64,000 nucleotides of DNA from Alnus glutinosa (GCF_958979055.1 NC_084892.1:23400001-23464000), one strand, 5' to 3'. Shown: positions 47,784 through 58,909, counted from the first letter of the stretch. Numbers and translations are program-made. The notes: generated by a model from the sequence alone, not told the origin.

Positions 47784-49479
47784 ATGCATGAAGATGAAGG
47801 GATGGGCTACTAGTTTAATAGTAGCCTCCAGTAATTTTACATATATCTCTAATTTTGACCTTCATGTTTGTATTAGTGAATGCCTTCCCGTGTGAGAAAA
47901 ATGGACAGTGATTTCTATCATCAATATATAAACATCTTTTAATTGTCTCATTTGTCTTAACAGCGATCCATACTTCCATACCCACTTGCTTCATATGGGG
48001 ATTTCTTAGAATTTTTGTGTCCAAATTTTACTGAATTCGGGCAGGAAATGAGGGGTCGGGTGTCTCGGACAGTTTAAGGTGCGGGGTTCTGATGGGTACT
48101 TTATGAGAAAATGGATAAACAATACAGAAATGTAAAAATGAAAGGAAAAGTGTATTGATAATGAACTCTAATTAGGGATGGAGACAAACCACTAGTTAAT
48201 CTAGGTTGGAAACAATCCACAAGATAAAAGTCTATATCAATTCTCAATAATCCTTAATAACAGCCAAATGGCAAATAGAAATATAAGTAGATAAAGCCTA
48301 AAGTGGTAACACCTAAAGTTTTAATATTCATATTCAAATAAACTTTAATCTTAATATTAACTAATATAACCCTAATCAAACCCATACCAGGCTCACTTAA
48401 CCGAGGCACATGTGCTTCTCCGACCCCTACTATTATTCTCCGCCTGAATTTCATAAAATTCGAAGAGAAAAATCGACGATCCCACTCCATTTACTTCCCA
48501 ATTATTGACATTAACAGGGGTTGGAATTCGTTGTTCCTCTTTTGCATTTATTTCTGTAATTTTCATTGAAACTTATGGTAGGAAGCAACAAACAGGCCAG
48601 CCAGGCAAGAACTTAAAAGTAGAGAATTTGTAATTGTTGAAAATGGCAATTCCCCATCAAAAGTCTGGTGCAAAAGAAGTGTCGTTTGTGACCCGGCGTT
48701 AAGAAACTGAGTGTCGTCAAAGATTAGGTCATATAATGTTGGAATTCTTTTAAAGCCTCCGAATGATTCACAACCATATATTAACGGTTTGAAATGTATA
48801 CGTATGACAACTTTGAAAATAATATATAATTAATAATTATAATTTATATTGACGTGACCGTTTCAATTACGAATTATGATGATCAATTATTACCCATACA
48901 ACTACAAGCAGTTTTTATTTGACCTGCCGTTTTATCTGAAGCATTGCCGTTCGTTTGCTCTAACTTCAAACTTTTTCAAACCACGGCATACGTGCCCTTT
49001 TCAGACACACAAAATCTATTGAAAAAGAGAGGTGGTGACTCACTGATACGTGGCATTCTTGGGTTTCTGGTTGTTTACCTTTCAATTGAAGATTTATTTA
49101 TTTATTTGCTTTTCAGTTAAATAAAATTTTGGTTAGAGGTCCTTATTGTCCAATGAGCACTGCTTAATTAGATAAAAGACATGAAATATCTTTTTTAATC
49201 AATTTAAAGGTTTTTTTTTTTTTTTTTTTTTGGTGGACCTTCCTTCTGTCCATTACTATTAACAAAATACATGGTACTACGTGATTTGAAATTTAAAATA
49301 TATCATTAGATCTATGCGTTGGAAATTTCATATATGTTCCAAATAGCATATCAATAAATATAACTTATTCCAACTATATCTTATCAGGAGATCATGAGAA
49401 TCTATTTCCTGATAGTGTGTGATAGTATGTTGATTTTCTCTTTGATAGGGAGGAGAAAATCAGCTATCAATCTTCATTT
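47784..49479. other. Pectate lyase 3' flank and intergenic DNA
   Basis: The first 150-200 bp are likely 3' UTR. The 48050-48500 segment may be an LTR-like remnant (CTCCGCCTGAATTTCATAAA words), but no partner exists in the window. A poly-T run lies at 49209-49231. Confidence 0.35.
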
Positions 49480-50160
49480 TTTTTAATGAAGGGGTTCCCT
49501 GCAAGAGGTGATGACGTACAAAATGACAGTCGATCTCAATATGTTTAGTGCGTTCGTGAAATATATCGTTATGCGCAATCTGAATAGCACTCCAACTGTC
49601 ACAGAACATAGAAGAACTGGATGTCTAAGTGGTATCCATATCCTGTAGGAGCCAACGGAGCTAGAGGAGGTGTCAGCAAGAGCACGACACTCAGCCTCAG
49701 TACTGGAGCCGGCAACAACAGATTGTTTCTTGCTACGCTAAGAGATGAGAGAATCACCAAGTAGAAAATAATAACCTGTGGTGAAACGATGGTTAGTGGG
49801 ATCACTTGCCCAATCAACATCTGAATACACATATAAGTGTAATGATGAGTGAAAAAAAAAATGCAAACCATGAAATAAGGTGCCCTTCACATAGCGAAGG
49901 ATGCGAAGAACAGCAGCATAGTGAATTGAGCGTGGTGCGGTCATAAATTGACTGATACGATGAACCGCATAGGCAAGATCCAGTGGTGTGACAGTAAGAT
50001 AGATAGATGAGGCTTCCAACTAACTATCTATAGAGAGTGGCATTGGGCAGTAACTCACCATTAGTGGCGCGAAGCTTGGCATTCGTCTCTAAAGGGTTAT
50101 CAATAATTTTATAATCAATAATTCCAGCTTGAGAGAGGAGATCAGAAGCATCCTATAAAT
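49480..50160 (-). pseudogene. Copia polyprotein remnant (RT end and RNase H)
   Basis: Minus-strand translation shows the connection and RNase H part of Copia pol: a SIYLTVTPLDLAYAVH block, SQFMTAPRSIHYAAVLRILR, YVKGTLFHGL, a YSDVDWASDPTNHR segment (RNase H acidic residue), and KKQSVVAGSSTEAECRALAD. Stops interrupt it at about 50022 and 49741, and after AD the sequence shifts frame. Upstream and downstream domains are lost. Confidence 0.85.
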
Positions 50161-51185
50161 AAACAGTTTGTGTACTCAATCAGTACAGCATTCAGTAGGC
50201 ATAGATCATAAAAACCTCTCTAAAATTCTTTTTTATAATCTCTGATTTTTTTTGCTAATAATGTTTCATCAGATTCGTTTGAGCAAAGCATGGTTGGAGA
50301 TATTCATATATTCAAATCTTTCCGTTTATTATTTAGTTATTAAATTAACATTTGATTTATATTATGCTAACACTATGAATTTAGACAATAAAATGGATCT
50401 TCTCCACTTCACTTGAAATGTTGAGAATCCTGATCCGTCTTCCAAATGATGAGAATAGTAATACCATAGGCAGTAATGACTAATTTTTAATGAGGAAAAG
50501 CACACATATCCTTCTCAAATTACCATTCAATAATCTATGTCCCTCCAAAGTCCAAACTACTAATTGTGTCAATATCTTCTGAAACCAACAAAATGACAAA
50601 TAAGTATAACATTTGTTCAAGAGGACAAAAATGCTCTTATAAATTTGAAAAAAATAATAATAAAAAAAAAATGAAGATTTTTTTTTAAAAAAAAAATGAA
50701 AAAGAAAAGCTGAAAATTATAAAAAAAATTTAAAAACAAATTTAAAAAAAAAAACTGTTGTTTAGATGTTTTTTCTTCAAAAAAAAAAAAAAATAGTTTT
50801 GTGGTTTTTTTTTTTTATATATAATTTGATGAATGATATTTTTGTCATTGGGAAACATTGACAGTTTTTGTTAGTTTAAGAGGGACGTTGACACAATTAA
50901 TAATTATGAAAAAAAAACATTAATAATTAAATGATAATTTGAGGTTACATATACTTTTCCTTTTTAATATGAAACTTGAAAGTCATAGACATGAACAACT
51001 TGAATTTGATAATCCAGATTCTAGCCGTAAATACAGCTGGAAATTTTGCAAGTGACTATTAATATTTTAGCTAGTAAAATATAAGCCATCCACACCATTT
51101 TCTCTTTTTTGTCTGCTCGATTATGAAAGAACCATTTGCAATAAATAAATGGGGCACCTATAATAATAATAATAACAATAATATT
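50161..51185. other. AT-rich gap
   Basis: Long A and T runs at 50640-50830, no gene recognised. Confidence 0.4.
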
Positions 51186-51328
51186 AAAAAAAAAAAAAAA
51201 AAAAAAAAAGACCTAATAGAATAGAGAGGAGACCGGCCTGCTGGAGTCAGAATACAACCCCCATTACCCAGGATTTGAGCCGCACGGTTGGCCTGCTAAA
51301 ACCAATATGAGCTACGCGTCCGCTGCTG
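51186..51328 (-). mobile_element. tRNA-derived SINE
   Basis: On the minus strand the element starts about GCAGCGGACGCGTAGCTCAT. It has an A-box match (TAGCTCATATTGG) and, about 30 bp on, a B-box match (GGCTCAAATCC). It then continues with a short body and ends in a run of 23 T residues (plus-strand A run 51186-51208). Pol III boxes plus a homopolymer tail fit a plant SINE. I did not find a target duplication. The first 20 bp recur exactly at 56736-56755. Confidence 0.65.
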
Positions 51329-51494
51329 TCATGTTCACAAATACGTGGTTCAAACCATTCAAAATACTTGCAATGTGAACATTTGCCGTAATGAGTGCAT
51401 CTAAAGTACCGTCGTCCCAAATTTTTCTTCGTCCATGAAGTTCTTAGATATGTTCTCATACTAGAATAACATTCTCACGACTCTTCACTGCCAT
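51329..51494 (-). pseudogene. GRF zinc-finger fragment
   Basis: Minus-strand translation gives LRTSWTKKNLGRRYFRCTHY followed by CKYFEWFEPRICEHD, the core of a GRF-type zinc finger (C, C and aromatic residues of the R-x-F-x-x-C and C-x-Y-F-x-W blocks). From an ATG at 51494 the frame (MAVKSRENV) meets TGA and TAA before the core, where the first finger cysteines should lie. The SINE abuts its 3' side and cuts it off. Confidence 0.65.
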
Positions 51495-52291
51495 TTCTCG
51501 AGGATGGCATCTAAATCAACAGACAAATGATTTCAAATTAACAAATAAAGAATGTGATTCCCGTAGTATGTATATATGTCTAAATAACCCAAAATTAACG
51601 ATTTACATTTTATATGATGAAACAAAAAGCTGATGTTATACTTACACATGAGTCCGTAGAATAAAAAATGCATGAGAAATTAAATTATCAAGAACATTCA
51701 TGAAAAGTAAAAACAAATACATGAGTAAATCTCAACCAATTTCCTTTGTTTGAGAGGACTACACTACGTGAAAGTTATTGATTGACATTGCCTTCGTTTA
51801 TGCATGCTTACATTGTTTCCTTTTCCATGGGCGATTCGGAATAGATTCCTTAGAGTCATCCTCTTCCCACGTCACTTTTCCCCTTTCCACAATTCTACCG
51901 TCACAACCATTCTCTCACCCATTCATTAAAGTCACAATTCACGTCACCACACCCATCTTCCTGGTGATTGATGAGTGTCGGCTCCCGAATTTAAATAAGA
52001 TAGAAGAAATGAATACAAAATTATATAAGTTAAATATATTAAATTTTTTAATCTTAATTTACTAATTTCGTGTTAAATTTATCAGTCGTATAACAAATTA
52101 TCAGTCTAAAATGTCGTATGTTGTTTTAAATAGTATCAAAGTATAAATATAAAACTATAAGTCAAACATAATTAAACTGACCCATCTCATATATGGAATA
52201 TTAGAAATTGACATAAAAGATGCATACAAAAACGAATCCTGAACTTAAAAGTACTTTTGAAATACTATTATGTTTGGGTTACATCACTTTT
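51495..52291. other. Intergenic, no gene recognised
   Basis: The 51778-52065 frame is not recognisable. AT-rich up to the left edge of duplication unit A. Confidence 0.4.
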
Positions 52292-52604
52292 AGTGATGCA
52301 ATAAATTTTTTTTATGTCACTTTAAAAATAATGTAGCTTTTAAAATTACAATTTAATTTGTGATAGATCACTATTAGATTTTGAATCAATAATAATTTTT
52401 AAATATTCACATAATTTTTAAAGAAACATAAAGAAGACTTATAGTGTTCAACAAATTTGTTGAGCACTAGCATTGGAACTTAACAATGCATTAACGAAAA
52501 ACTTAATAAAAAAAATCATATAATTAGCTTTCTTTCTTAAGAACCGGTAAGCAAATAATTAAAATAAAGAGTTGGACGTAGGTATTTTAAAAAATTGAAT
52601 AGTT

Positions 52605-53643
52605 TTTTTTTAACGGAAACTGTATTCTATCATTGATATGGCGGAAAACACAAGATTTACAACTTGAAAATAAAGGATAAGACCCCCCATTCTCTAAACC
52701 AGAAGGATCTGGCTTAATAAAACAGCTGTCTAAGTAAAAATACAAATTTTATAAGAATGATATTTGAACCTCTCTTACAATAATGCTCACTTTCTAAGGA
52801 AAAGAGACCAGGTCTAGCAATTAGCCAACAAATATTCCCATAAAATTTGAACTAAACACAAGCAAACTGTGACCTAAGAAAAGAGAGAAAAAACACACGA
52901 CACATAAGCAAAAACCACCCAAAACAAGCTGCTGGTAGTGGAGGAAAGGGGCCAAGATGCCGGACGGAGGCGCGTGAAGGACACGCGCCGACACCGGTGC
53001 CACCTAGACGAAGGTCCGACGCCGTAAGACCGGATGCCGCCGAGAAACAGCCAGAATAAGCGGCGTGTGGCCCACACGCGCACCAAACAGCATAAAACCC
53101 CTAGGCGCGTGGGCAATACGCGCGGATCTCCGACGACCGACAGGATCGGATCTTGCGGCGGCAGGGGCAGAAGACGACGAAGAACGCGGTTGGGAGGCGT
53201 GTGTCAGTTAGAAGTCAGCGAGGAAGTGTAGATCTGGCTTCCAAAATCAGAAGAGGAAAGTGAAAGAACAGGCCAAAAATCACCCCGTCGATGACATGAA
53301 GGCTTGGCCACTCCCCCATAGAAGACAACTTGAGATGAACAATCCTACCAAACAAAAGAAAAAAAAAAAAAGAAAAAAAAAAAAAAAAACAAAGAAAGAC
53401 ACATAAAAAACCACCATAGCCCAAAAAGGGTAGGGGAAGACTAGCCTATACCGAATCTAGCCGAAGAAACAAAAGCTCCACAACCCTAGAGGTTAGGAGA
53501 AAAACTAACCCCACTGAACCAACTCAAAGAAAATAAAAAAACACTCTGACTCACGAGGAGTCAGGGGGAAATCACAACCTGGAGGGGGAGGCGAGAAAAC
53601 CACCCCCTCCCGGCGAAAACCATGCTCACAGGTAGTCTTAAAA
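52605..53643 (-). mobile_element. LINE-type retroinsertion, non-coding
   Basis: Present in unit A and absent from unit B (empty site near 58697). It is bounded by a 16-bp direct repeat AAAAAATTGAATAGTT (52589-52604 and 53644-53659). The left end begins with a T run after the repeat, i.e. a 3' poly-A tail on the minus strand, preceded by a LINE-like 3' end (AGAATACAGTTTCCGTTA). The body is GC-rich 5'-UTR-like sequence with no reverse transcriptase. This fits a non-autonomous deletion derivative of an L1-type LINE. Confidence 0.8.
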
Positions 53644-53789
53644 AAAAAATTGAATAGTTAAAATAATAATAATTAAAATATATATGATTTTTTTTTTAAA
53701 AAAAAAAAAAGAATTACTGCCACGAAGGCAAGTATGAAAGGAATGATCTATACAAAAATGTATGCATAGGCAAATAGGGTAAAAACAAA

Positions 53790-54125
53790 GGCTTTGTTTG
53801 GCAATGAATATGCCATGCCACGGTAGTGGACAGCCATTTTTTTTATCTTTTTCTTTTTTCTTTTTTTACATTTTTCAAAAATAATCAATATCAAAATATT
53901 CCCCTTTCAAACAAAAAAAAAAATATAAAAATATTCTTATCTTTTTTTTACTTTTTATATCATATCAATAACTTTTTTATTCTTATTCGAATAAAAAATT
54001 TACTAACAATTTTTTTTTTTCCTACATAAAACCTTTTACATGATATTACACCCATCATTTTTTACTAACTCCAAAAAATAACAACTCACTATCCTACAAA
54101 TCACAAATCACTTGCCAAACATACT
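53790..54125. mobile_element. hAT-like MITE in unit A
   Basis: Left GGCTTTGTTTGGCAATGAAT and right CTTGCCAAACATACTC are inverted ends of the type common in plant hAT MITEs. The body is rich in A/T. A relative in opposite orientation lies in unit B at 58910-59212. Confidence 0.6.
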
Positions 54126-54199
54126 CAAAGTACCGAACCACGATCGATAAAAAGTCGCTGTCACATCTACAGATTGAAAATCACTGGTGTATATTTTTT

Positions 54200-54389
54200 G
54201 GGAAATGATAGAGAGGGGACATTCATCCATCCCCTCTATCCCTTTTATTATTAAAAAAATTAATTTTCAATAGAAAAAAAATTAAAAACAAAAGAAAAGT
54301 GTATTTTTACTTTTGAAATTGGTTTTTTTAATAATATAAGGGAGAGAGGGACGGATGAATGTCCTCTCCGGCTCTCCCTATCATTTCCC
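54200..54389. mobile_element. MITE absent from the paralogous site
   Basis: Left GGGAAATGATAGAGAGGGGAC and right TCTCCCTATCATTTCCC are inverted. The flanks ATATTTTTT (54191-54199) and ATATTTTTG (54390-54398) agree at 8 of 9 positions. Unit B has the uninterrupted site near 62190-62200. A Mutator-type 9-bp duplication is likely. Confidence 0.75.
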
Positions 54390-54640
54390 ATATTTTTGAC
54401 TTTTTCAATTGCACGAAATAACTTTAGCTAAGGGGACCAGCATTCCCCTTAGCTAATGTCTCCTCCAACTGTTGTTCAAGATATAAGAATCATAGAGTGA
54501 GTCCACGTGGAGTTCATGCGGTGGAACCGCGATGTGAGCCTCTACCTATACGACGGAGACTTCCCTAATTAATGACATATACATCTCCAAATCATCGGGA
54601 GAAAAATGGCGGAAAAACAAAAAAATCGCCATGTAAATTT

Positions 54641-56524
54641 CTACGCTCTGACCCGCAAACGCCGCCGATGAGTCGAGGAGGACGAAGAGGAAGGGCTACT
54701 TACCGAGTCCGTCGTCCCAAAGAACAAATCCGATAGGTGATTCCCCACATCTTCAGGGGCAAATCTGACATATAACCCCACGTTCCTCTCTCCTCCAACG
54801 GTAAGCCTATGCTTCTCGTAAAATTCCCTGTAAACCGTCACAACCTTTCTCGCTATGGACACCTTGATTTCGTCTCGGAGTTTCGGGTCCGATACGATGA
54901 CTGAACTCTGCTTCCGACACGCTTCCGCGAAGCTCAAATTGAATTTTCTGAATATCTCCTTCGCTTCCGCAGGCGAAATCACGGCAGATGGATTCTGCGG
55001 CAGTGACGCCACCACCTTGCCCCACGCCAACCTCTCGTAATTCGTGGCGAACTGTCTCGCTTTCGCTTCGTGCCTCGTGATCCATTCCTCTCCAAGAAGG
55101 TACTGAAGGTTCGACTTACGGACCTTGGAGACCACGTGTTGAAGATTGTTGGTTAGGAATATGTATGAGAGCGATACGTCTTTGTAATGCTTGGCGTTGC
55201 GGTCAAGCTTACACAGAAGCACGAGGATTAGCCAAGCCATGCGCATGGAAATCGCCGGTGCCTGAGAGTCATCGGACTGTGGAATATCGAAGTAAGATTC
55301 TGGCAGCGACGATCTCTGCGGCGGAGGGCACTCGGCGAAAATATCTTCGAGGACGTTGCTGTAATCGGCGAGCATCGAGAGGTAGTTCATCGCGTCAAGC
55401 GTCAGTGGGTGGACCCCGCCGCCGAGGACGAGCGACTTGGAGTACGAGTTCTTCTGGATCGTTGACTCGAAGTCCGATACCATTGCGCGCACTGACTCGG
55501 TGATCCCGATCAGCGATGTGAGGGCTTGGGATCGGACTGTGGCGGTGGATTCGAGCGCGAAGATGGACTCGATCTCGGGCCAGTTCTCGGAAATGGCGGT
55601 GTACATGTCGAGCACGCGGAAGATTTTCTCGGGAGATTTCGGAGATTTGCTTTTGGCAACGACTTCGGGGAATCCGAACAGAAGAGTAGCGCCTTCTTTG
55701 GAGATCTCGGCAAAGCAAGACTCTCTGATAGAGTCGGAGGCAGCGAAGACGTGGTCGCAGAGAATTCTCTCCCCATGTAAGAGCGTTTTCAAGGAGATCT
55801 TCACTGCGCTCAGCCAGCTCCAGATCTTCAGGTCCAGAACTTCCCAGTCCATCTTGTTAATATGAGAGGAACTCAGTTTCTCCACGCCTAGTCGGTAAAT
55901 GCCTTCGTCGACTATAGATTTTCTGTTGATGTTGTATGTACTCGAGCACTCTTTGGCGTAGCCGGAGGAGATCATGCATTCGGCTATGGACCTCAAGTCC
56001 GCCATGGCAATGGAAGATGCCTCCTCGACCTCGTCGATGGCATCACCGGCGGTCCGCACATCTTCGTCGTCCTCATAATCGGACGTGCATGATCTCGTGG
56101 AGGCGCGTGAGGATCTGGCAGCGACGGACTCGGGGTCCAGGTGGGCCCGGTTCATGGAGAGGATTTGGTAGAACTCCTTCTGGAGCCTCTTCATGGCGAT
56201 CTGCATGAGGTTCTGGGCGCGGACGAGCTTCTCGGACGTGGAGTTCTCTGAGACCAAGGAGTGCATGGCCTTCTGGAGGGCGTTCACGCAATTGATGAAC
56301 TCCATGGCCTCTTGTTTGCTCTCGTAGAAGAGGGACGTGACTTTGGCGTACGTGGAGCTCTCCGGGTCCCATTTCGTGACCAAGGCCGCGGCGGCCTCGA
56401 TACTCTGGTCGATCATGAAGTCCGGGAAGATGGGCCAAGGGGTTGAGACGGAGGGTCCTGCAGGTGAGGAGTGGCGAGAGACGGAAAACGACGGCGTTCT
56501 GGAGTGAAAGCATATCCTCCTCAT
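54641..56524 (-). CDS. Exocyst subunit EXO70, H-clade-like
   Basis: EXO70 binds phosphoinositides and tethers exocytic vesicles at the plasma membrane as part of the exocyst; the expanded plant H clade is linked to defence and cell-wall deposition. The gene is a single exon of 627 codons, as usual for this clade. The N-terminal part has a Ser/Pro-rich leader (MRRICFHSRTPSFSVSRHS), then an IDQSIEAAAALVTKWDPES segment and a helical region with VRAQNLMQIAMKRLQKEFYQ at about 100-120. The Exo70 helical rod spans about residues 240-605 (GVHPLTLDAMNYLSMLADYS, ISMRMAWLILVLLCKLDRNA, NNLQHVVSKV, LGEEWITRHEAK). The open frame extends 91 codons upstream of 56524, but family members begin at MRR-like starts and the extra residues look like leader sequence. 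A second, partial copy lies at 62324-63223. Confidence 0.93.
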   Translation of the reverse strand: MRRICFHSRTPSFSVSRHSSPAGPSVSTPWPIFPDFMIDQSIEAAAALVTKWDPESSTYAKVTSLFYESKQEAMEFINCVNALQKAMHSLVSENSTSEKLVRAQNLMQIAMKRLQKEFYQILSMNRAHLDPESVAARSSRASTRSCTSDYEDDEDVRTAGDAIDEVEEASSIAMADLRSIAECMISSGYAKECSSTYNINRKSIVDEGIYRLGVEKLSSSHINKMDWEVLDLKIWSWLSAVKISLKTLLHGERILCDHVFAASDSIRESCFAEISKEGATLLFGFPEVVAKSKSPKSPEKIFRVLDMYTAISENWPEIESIFALESTATVRSQALTSLIGITESVRAMVSDFESTIQKNSYSKSLVLGGGVHPLTLDAMNYLSMLADYSNVLEDIFAECPPPQRSSLPESYFDIPQSDDSQAPAISMRMAWLILVLLCKLDRNAKHYKDVSLSYIFLTNNLQHVVSKVRKSNLQYLLGEEWITRHEAKARQFATNYERLAWGKVVASLPQNPSAVISPAEAKEIFRKFNLSFAEACRKQSSVIVSDPKLRDEIKVSIARKVVTVYREFYEKHRLTVGGERNVGLYVRFAPEDVGNHLSDLFFGTTDSVSSPSSSSSSTHRRRLRVRA

Positions 56525-56735
56525 TCCCTTTCTCGGCAATGGGAAGCTTTTAGAAGAAGCTCGAGCTGTTTGATTTTGGGCTTGTTGCTTTTGATGGGTG
56601 GTGATAAATACACGCAAAGCTCCGTTTGTTTCCAGGAAAAGATTTGGCTGGATGGGTGAAATGGGAAACAGAGCTAAGCGTTTCAGTTTCACATGGCGAT
56701 ATTCTTCGGCCCGATTGTTTGGCACTCTTAAATGG

Positions 56736-56755
56736 ATATGAGCTACGCGTCCGCT
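56736..56755 (-). mobile_element. SINE 5' head fragment upstream of EXO70H-like
   Basis: An exact 20-bp match to the start of the SINE at 51186-51328, including the A-box start (TAGCTCATAT on the minus strand). The B box and tail are missing. It is flanked by a short direct repeat GCACTCTTAAATG (at about 56722 and 56773), which could be an insertion-site duplication. Confidence 0.45.
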
Positions 56756-56837
56756 TACTGTTTCAACTTTTAGCACTCTTAAATGCATCAGGACCACAAC
56801 TTAACATCACTGGTTAACTTGGCAGAACCTATCATGC

Positions 56838-57080
56838 CGATTGGAAGCCTTCCCCTTATGCTCTTTTAAAGTTAATTTTGATGCAGTCATTCGTCGTACT
56901 TTTGCACTTACTGCAGCAGTTCTTTGCGATTACTTTGAAAAATTCTTGGCAGGGAATACTTTGCAATCATCGCCTATGAATGCCTTGATGGGAAAGTTCA
57001 TGCTACACTTTTGGCCTCTAGACTAGATAGCGGTCTCTTTCGGCTACTCATCACCACCTATCATTGAAGGAGATTCTTTT
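56838..57080 (+). pseudogene. LINE RNase H-domain fragment
   Basis: Translation shows FKVNFDAVIRRTFALTAAVL, then LCDYFEKFLAG, then after frame changes KVHATLLASRL and SFGYSSP with IIEGDS. This is the order of the plant LINE-type RNase H domain (VNFDA start, then the xxxEAxAALLA-type helix and an IEGDS end). At least two frameshifts. Confidence 0.6.
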
Positions 57081-57781
57081 TTTCTATTCTGGCTCTAAAT
57101 GATCCTTTCTTTTTCTCGCATTGAATTTCTGCACCAATTATTTTTAACTTTCTAGTTGAATTGCATTTCATAAAAGTTTAGGGTGTTCTTAAAATTTTTA
57201 AATGTGCTAATATTGATGCACACATTGTTGCTGAATGGGTCCCTCTCACCCTGTGTTCAAAAGTATTCTCACTTTTTTCACCTTTCTATCTCCTCTATCA
57301 TGTTAAGGAACAGTAGTGATCCTCCTTTGTAATTTTTTCCTTTTCCCTTTTTTTTTTTTCATGTTTGAATAATAATAATAATAAAAAATATATATACCCA
57401 TGCATTAGAACTCTAAACTAACTAATATGATACACATACACTGCAGCACAAAGGAATTTGTTGTAAATCTCAAAATAAATCCACACTTAATCCAATAGTT
57501 CTTCACTCCACAAATATTTTTATGAAATTTCAATGATTTGATTTAATAACAGCTAATTATATTTTTAATAATGAACGATAAAATTATTATAAAAATTTAA
57601 AACATCTTGATTCGTCAAGCAATAAATTCCGATTTAGCTCAAAAATCAAGTTGTTGAAAAGAAAGATGGTTTTTTAATTCTTTAATCTATTTAGTGTCAT
57701 CCATTAAATGTCACTAAGTGAGGGGAAAAAAAGGGGTAAATCAATATTCATAAAAAAAAAATAAAATAAAGGAGGGGGTGG
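57081..57781. other. Gap between EXO70H-like and unit B, no gene recognised
   Basis: AT-rich with a short (AAT)n run at 57369-57384. Nothing assignable. Confidence 0.4.
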
Positions 57782-58292
57782 GGATAAATCAACTTTTGTC
57801 GATGTGTTTTGAAGTTTTAACAAATAGCTCACTGAATTTTAAAAATTTATTAATTACTCTCCAGGGTAAGCAAAAAAGAACAAATTAATTCCTATCATTA
57901 AAAAAGTTGACATAATCTGTTAATGTATAAAGTTAGCACGAATCAGGCCGGCCAAAATAAGTGGCCAAACTACCCCATGGTCATTGGGGTGGATTGGCCA
58001 TTTTTCTTTTTTCTTTTTTTTGGTCATTTGAGGGTGACCGAATCATCTCCATAACTATTAACTAATAGGGGTGGTTCGACTACCCCCATCTACGCTTAGA
58101 GAGGTGGTCAAACCACCTTCAAGGCCATGAAGATGGTTCAACCACCCTCATTTAACACATTAACAGATTATGTCAACTTTCTTAATGATATGAACTAATT
58201 TGCTTATCTCAAAAATTGATTAATAACTTTGTAAAATCTATGGAGTTATTTGTTAAAATCCCAAACCACAAAGACCAAAAATACATTTATCC
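57782..58292. mobile_element. Long-arm foldback element
   Basis: Left GGATAAATCAACTTTTGTC and right GACCAAAAATACATTTATCC open inverted arms of roughly 150-190 bp (TTTTAACAAATAGCTC, TTGACATAATCTGTTAATG and their complements). The centre is GTGGCCAAAC/GGTGG-rich. It resembles the 37.5-kb family in layout. No target duplication is evident. Confidence 0.6.
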
Positions 58293-58909
58293 AAAAAAGT
58301 GAAAATATGAACTAATGTATGAAAGTTAATACTTCCATCCCTCAAACCCCACCACGTGAGACGACGAGAGTATTTTCACTGATACAGGAGTGATGCAAAA
58401 AGTTATTTTTATGTCACTTTAAAAATAATGTAGCTTTTAAAATTACAATTTGATTTGTAATAGATCATTATTAGATTTTGACCCAATAATAATTTTTAAA
58501 AGTCATATAATTTTGGAGAGATTAAAAAAAGACTTATATTGTTCAACAAAATTGTTGAGCATGGTAACATTGCAACTTAACAATCCATTAAAGAAAAACT
58601 TCATAAAAAAAAATCATATAATTAGCCTTCTTCCTTGAGAACTGTGAAGCAAATAATTAAAATAAAGAGTTGGACGTAGATATTTTAAAAAATTGAATAG
58701 TTAAAATAATAATAATAAAAATATATATGATTTTTTTTTAAAAAAAAAAAAAAAAAAAAAAATTACTGCCACGAAGGCGAGTATAAAAGGAATGATCTAT
58801 ACGAAAATGTGCGTATTAGCAAATAAAGTAAAGATAAATATGGGCCGCAAGAATTTTCACAGCATTCATGCGGTAGTTTTTACTACTGCATGGAAGTCGG
58901 ATCCCTTTT

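Larger units (their letters stand above)
52292..55541. repeat. Tandem duplication, unit A
   Basis: From AGTGATGCAA at 52292 to GGACTGTG at 55541 this aligns, in the same orientation, with 58389-63224, apart from insertions private to each unit. It covers the 3' flank of EXO70H-like and its last 299 codons. Over those codons I see about 20 base differences by eye. Confidence 0.85.

Noticed and set aside
51305..51324. ACGCGTCCG string reminiscent of a cDNA-library adaptor
   Set aside because: It is the start of a SINE with A and B boxes and recurs in genomic context at 56736; it does not mark a clone boundary.
55165..56513. Long open frames on the opposite strand and in other frames of the EXO70 gene
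   Set aside because: They are GC-rich shadows of the coding frame with no recognisable domain, and the corresponding frames recur in the duplicated copy for the same reason.
56525..56797. N-terminal extension of the EXO70 frame to 718 codons
   Set aside because: The extension is not EXO70-like, starts at GTG (first ATG at 56788), and includes SINE-derived sequence; 56524 gives the family-like start.
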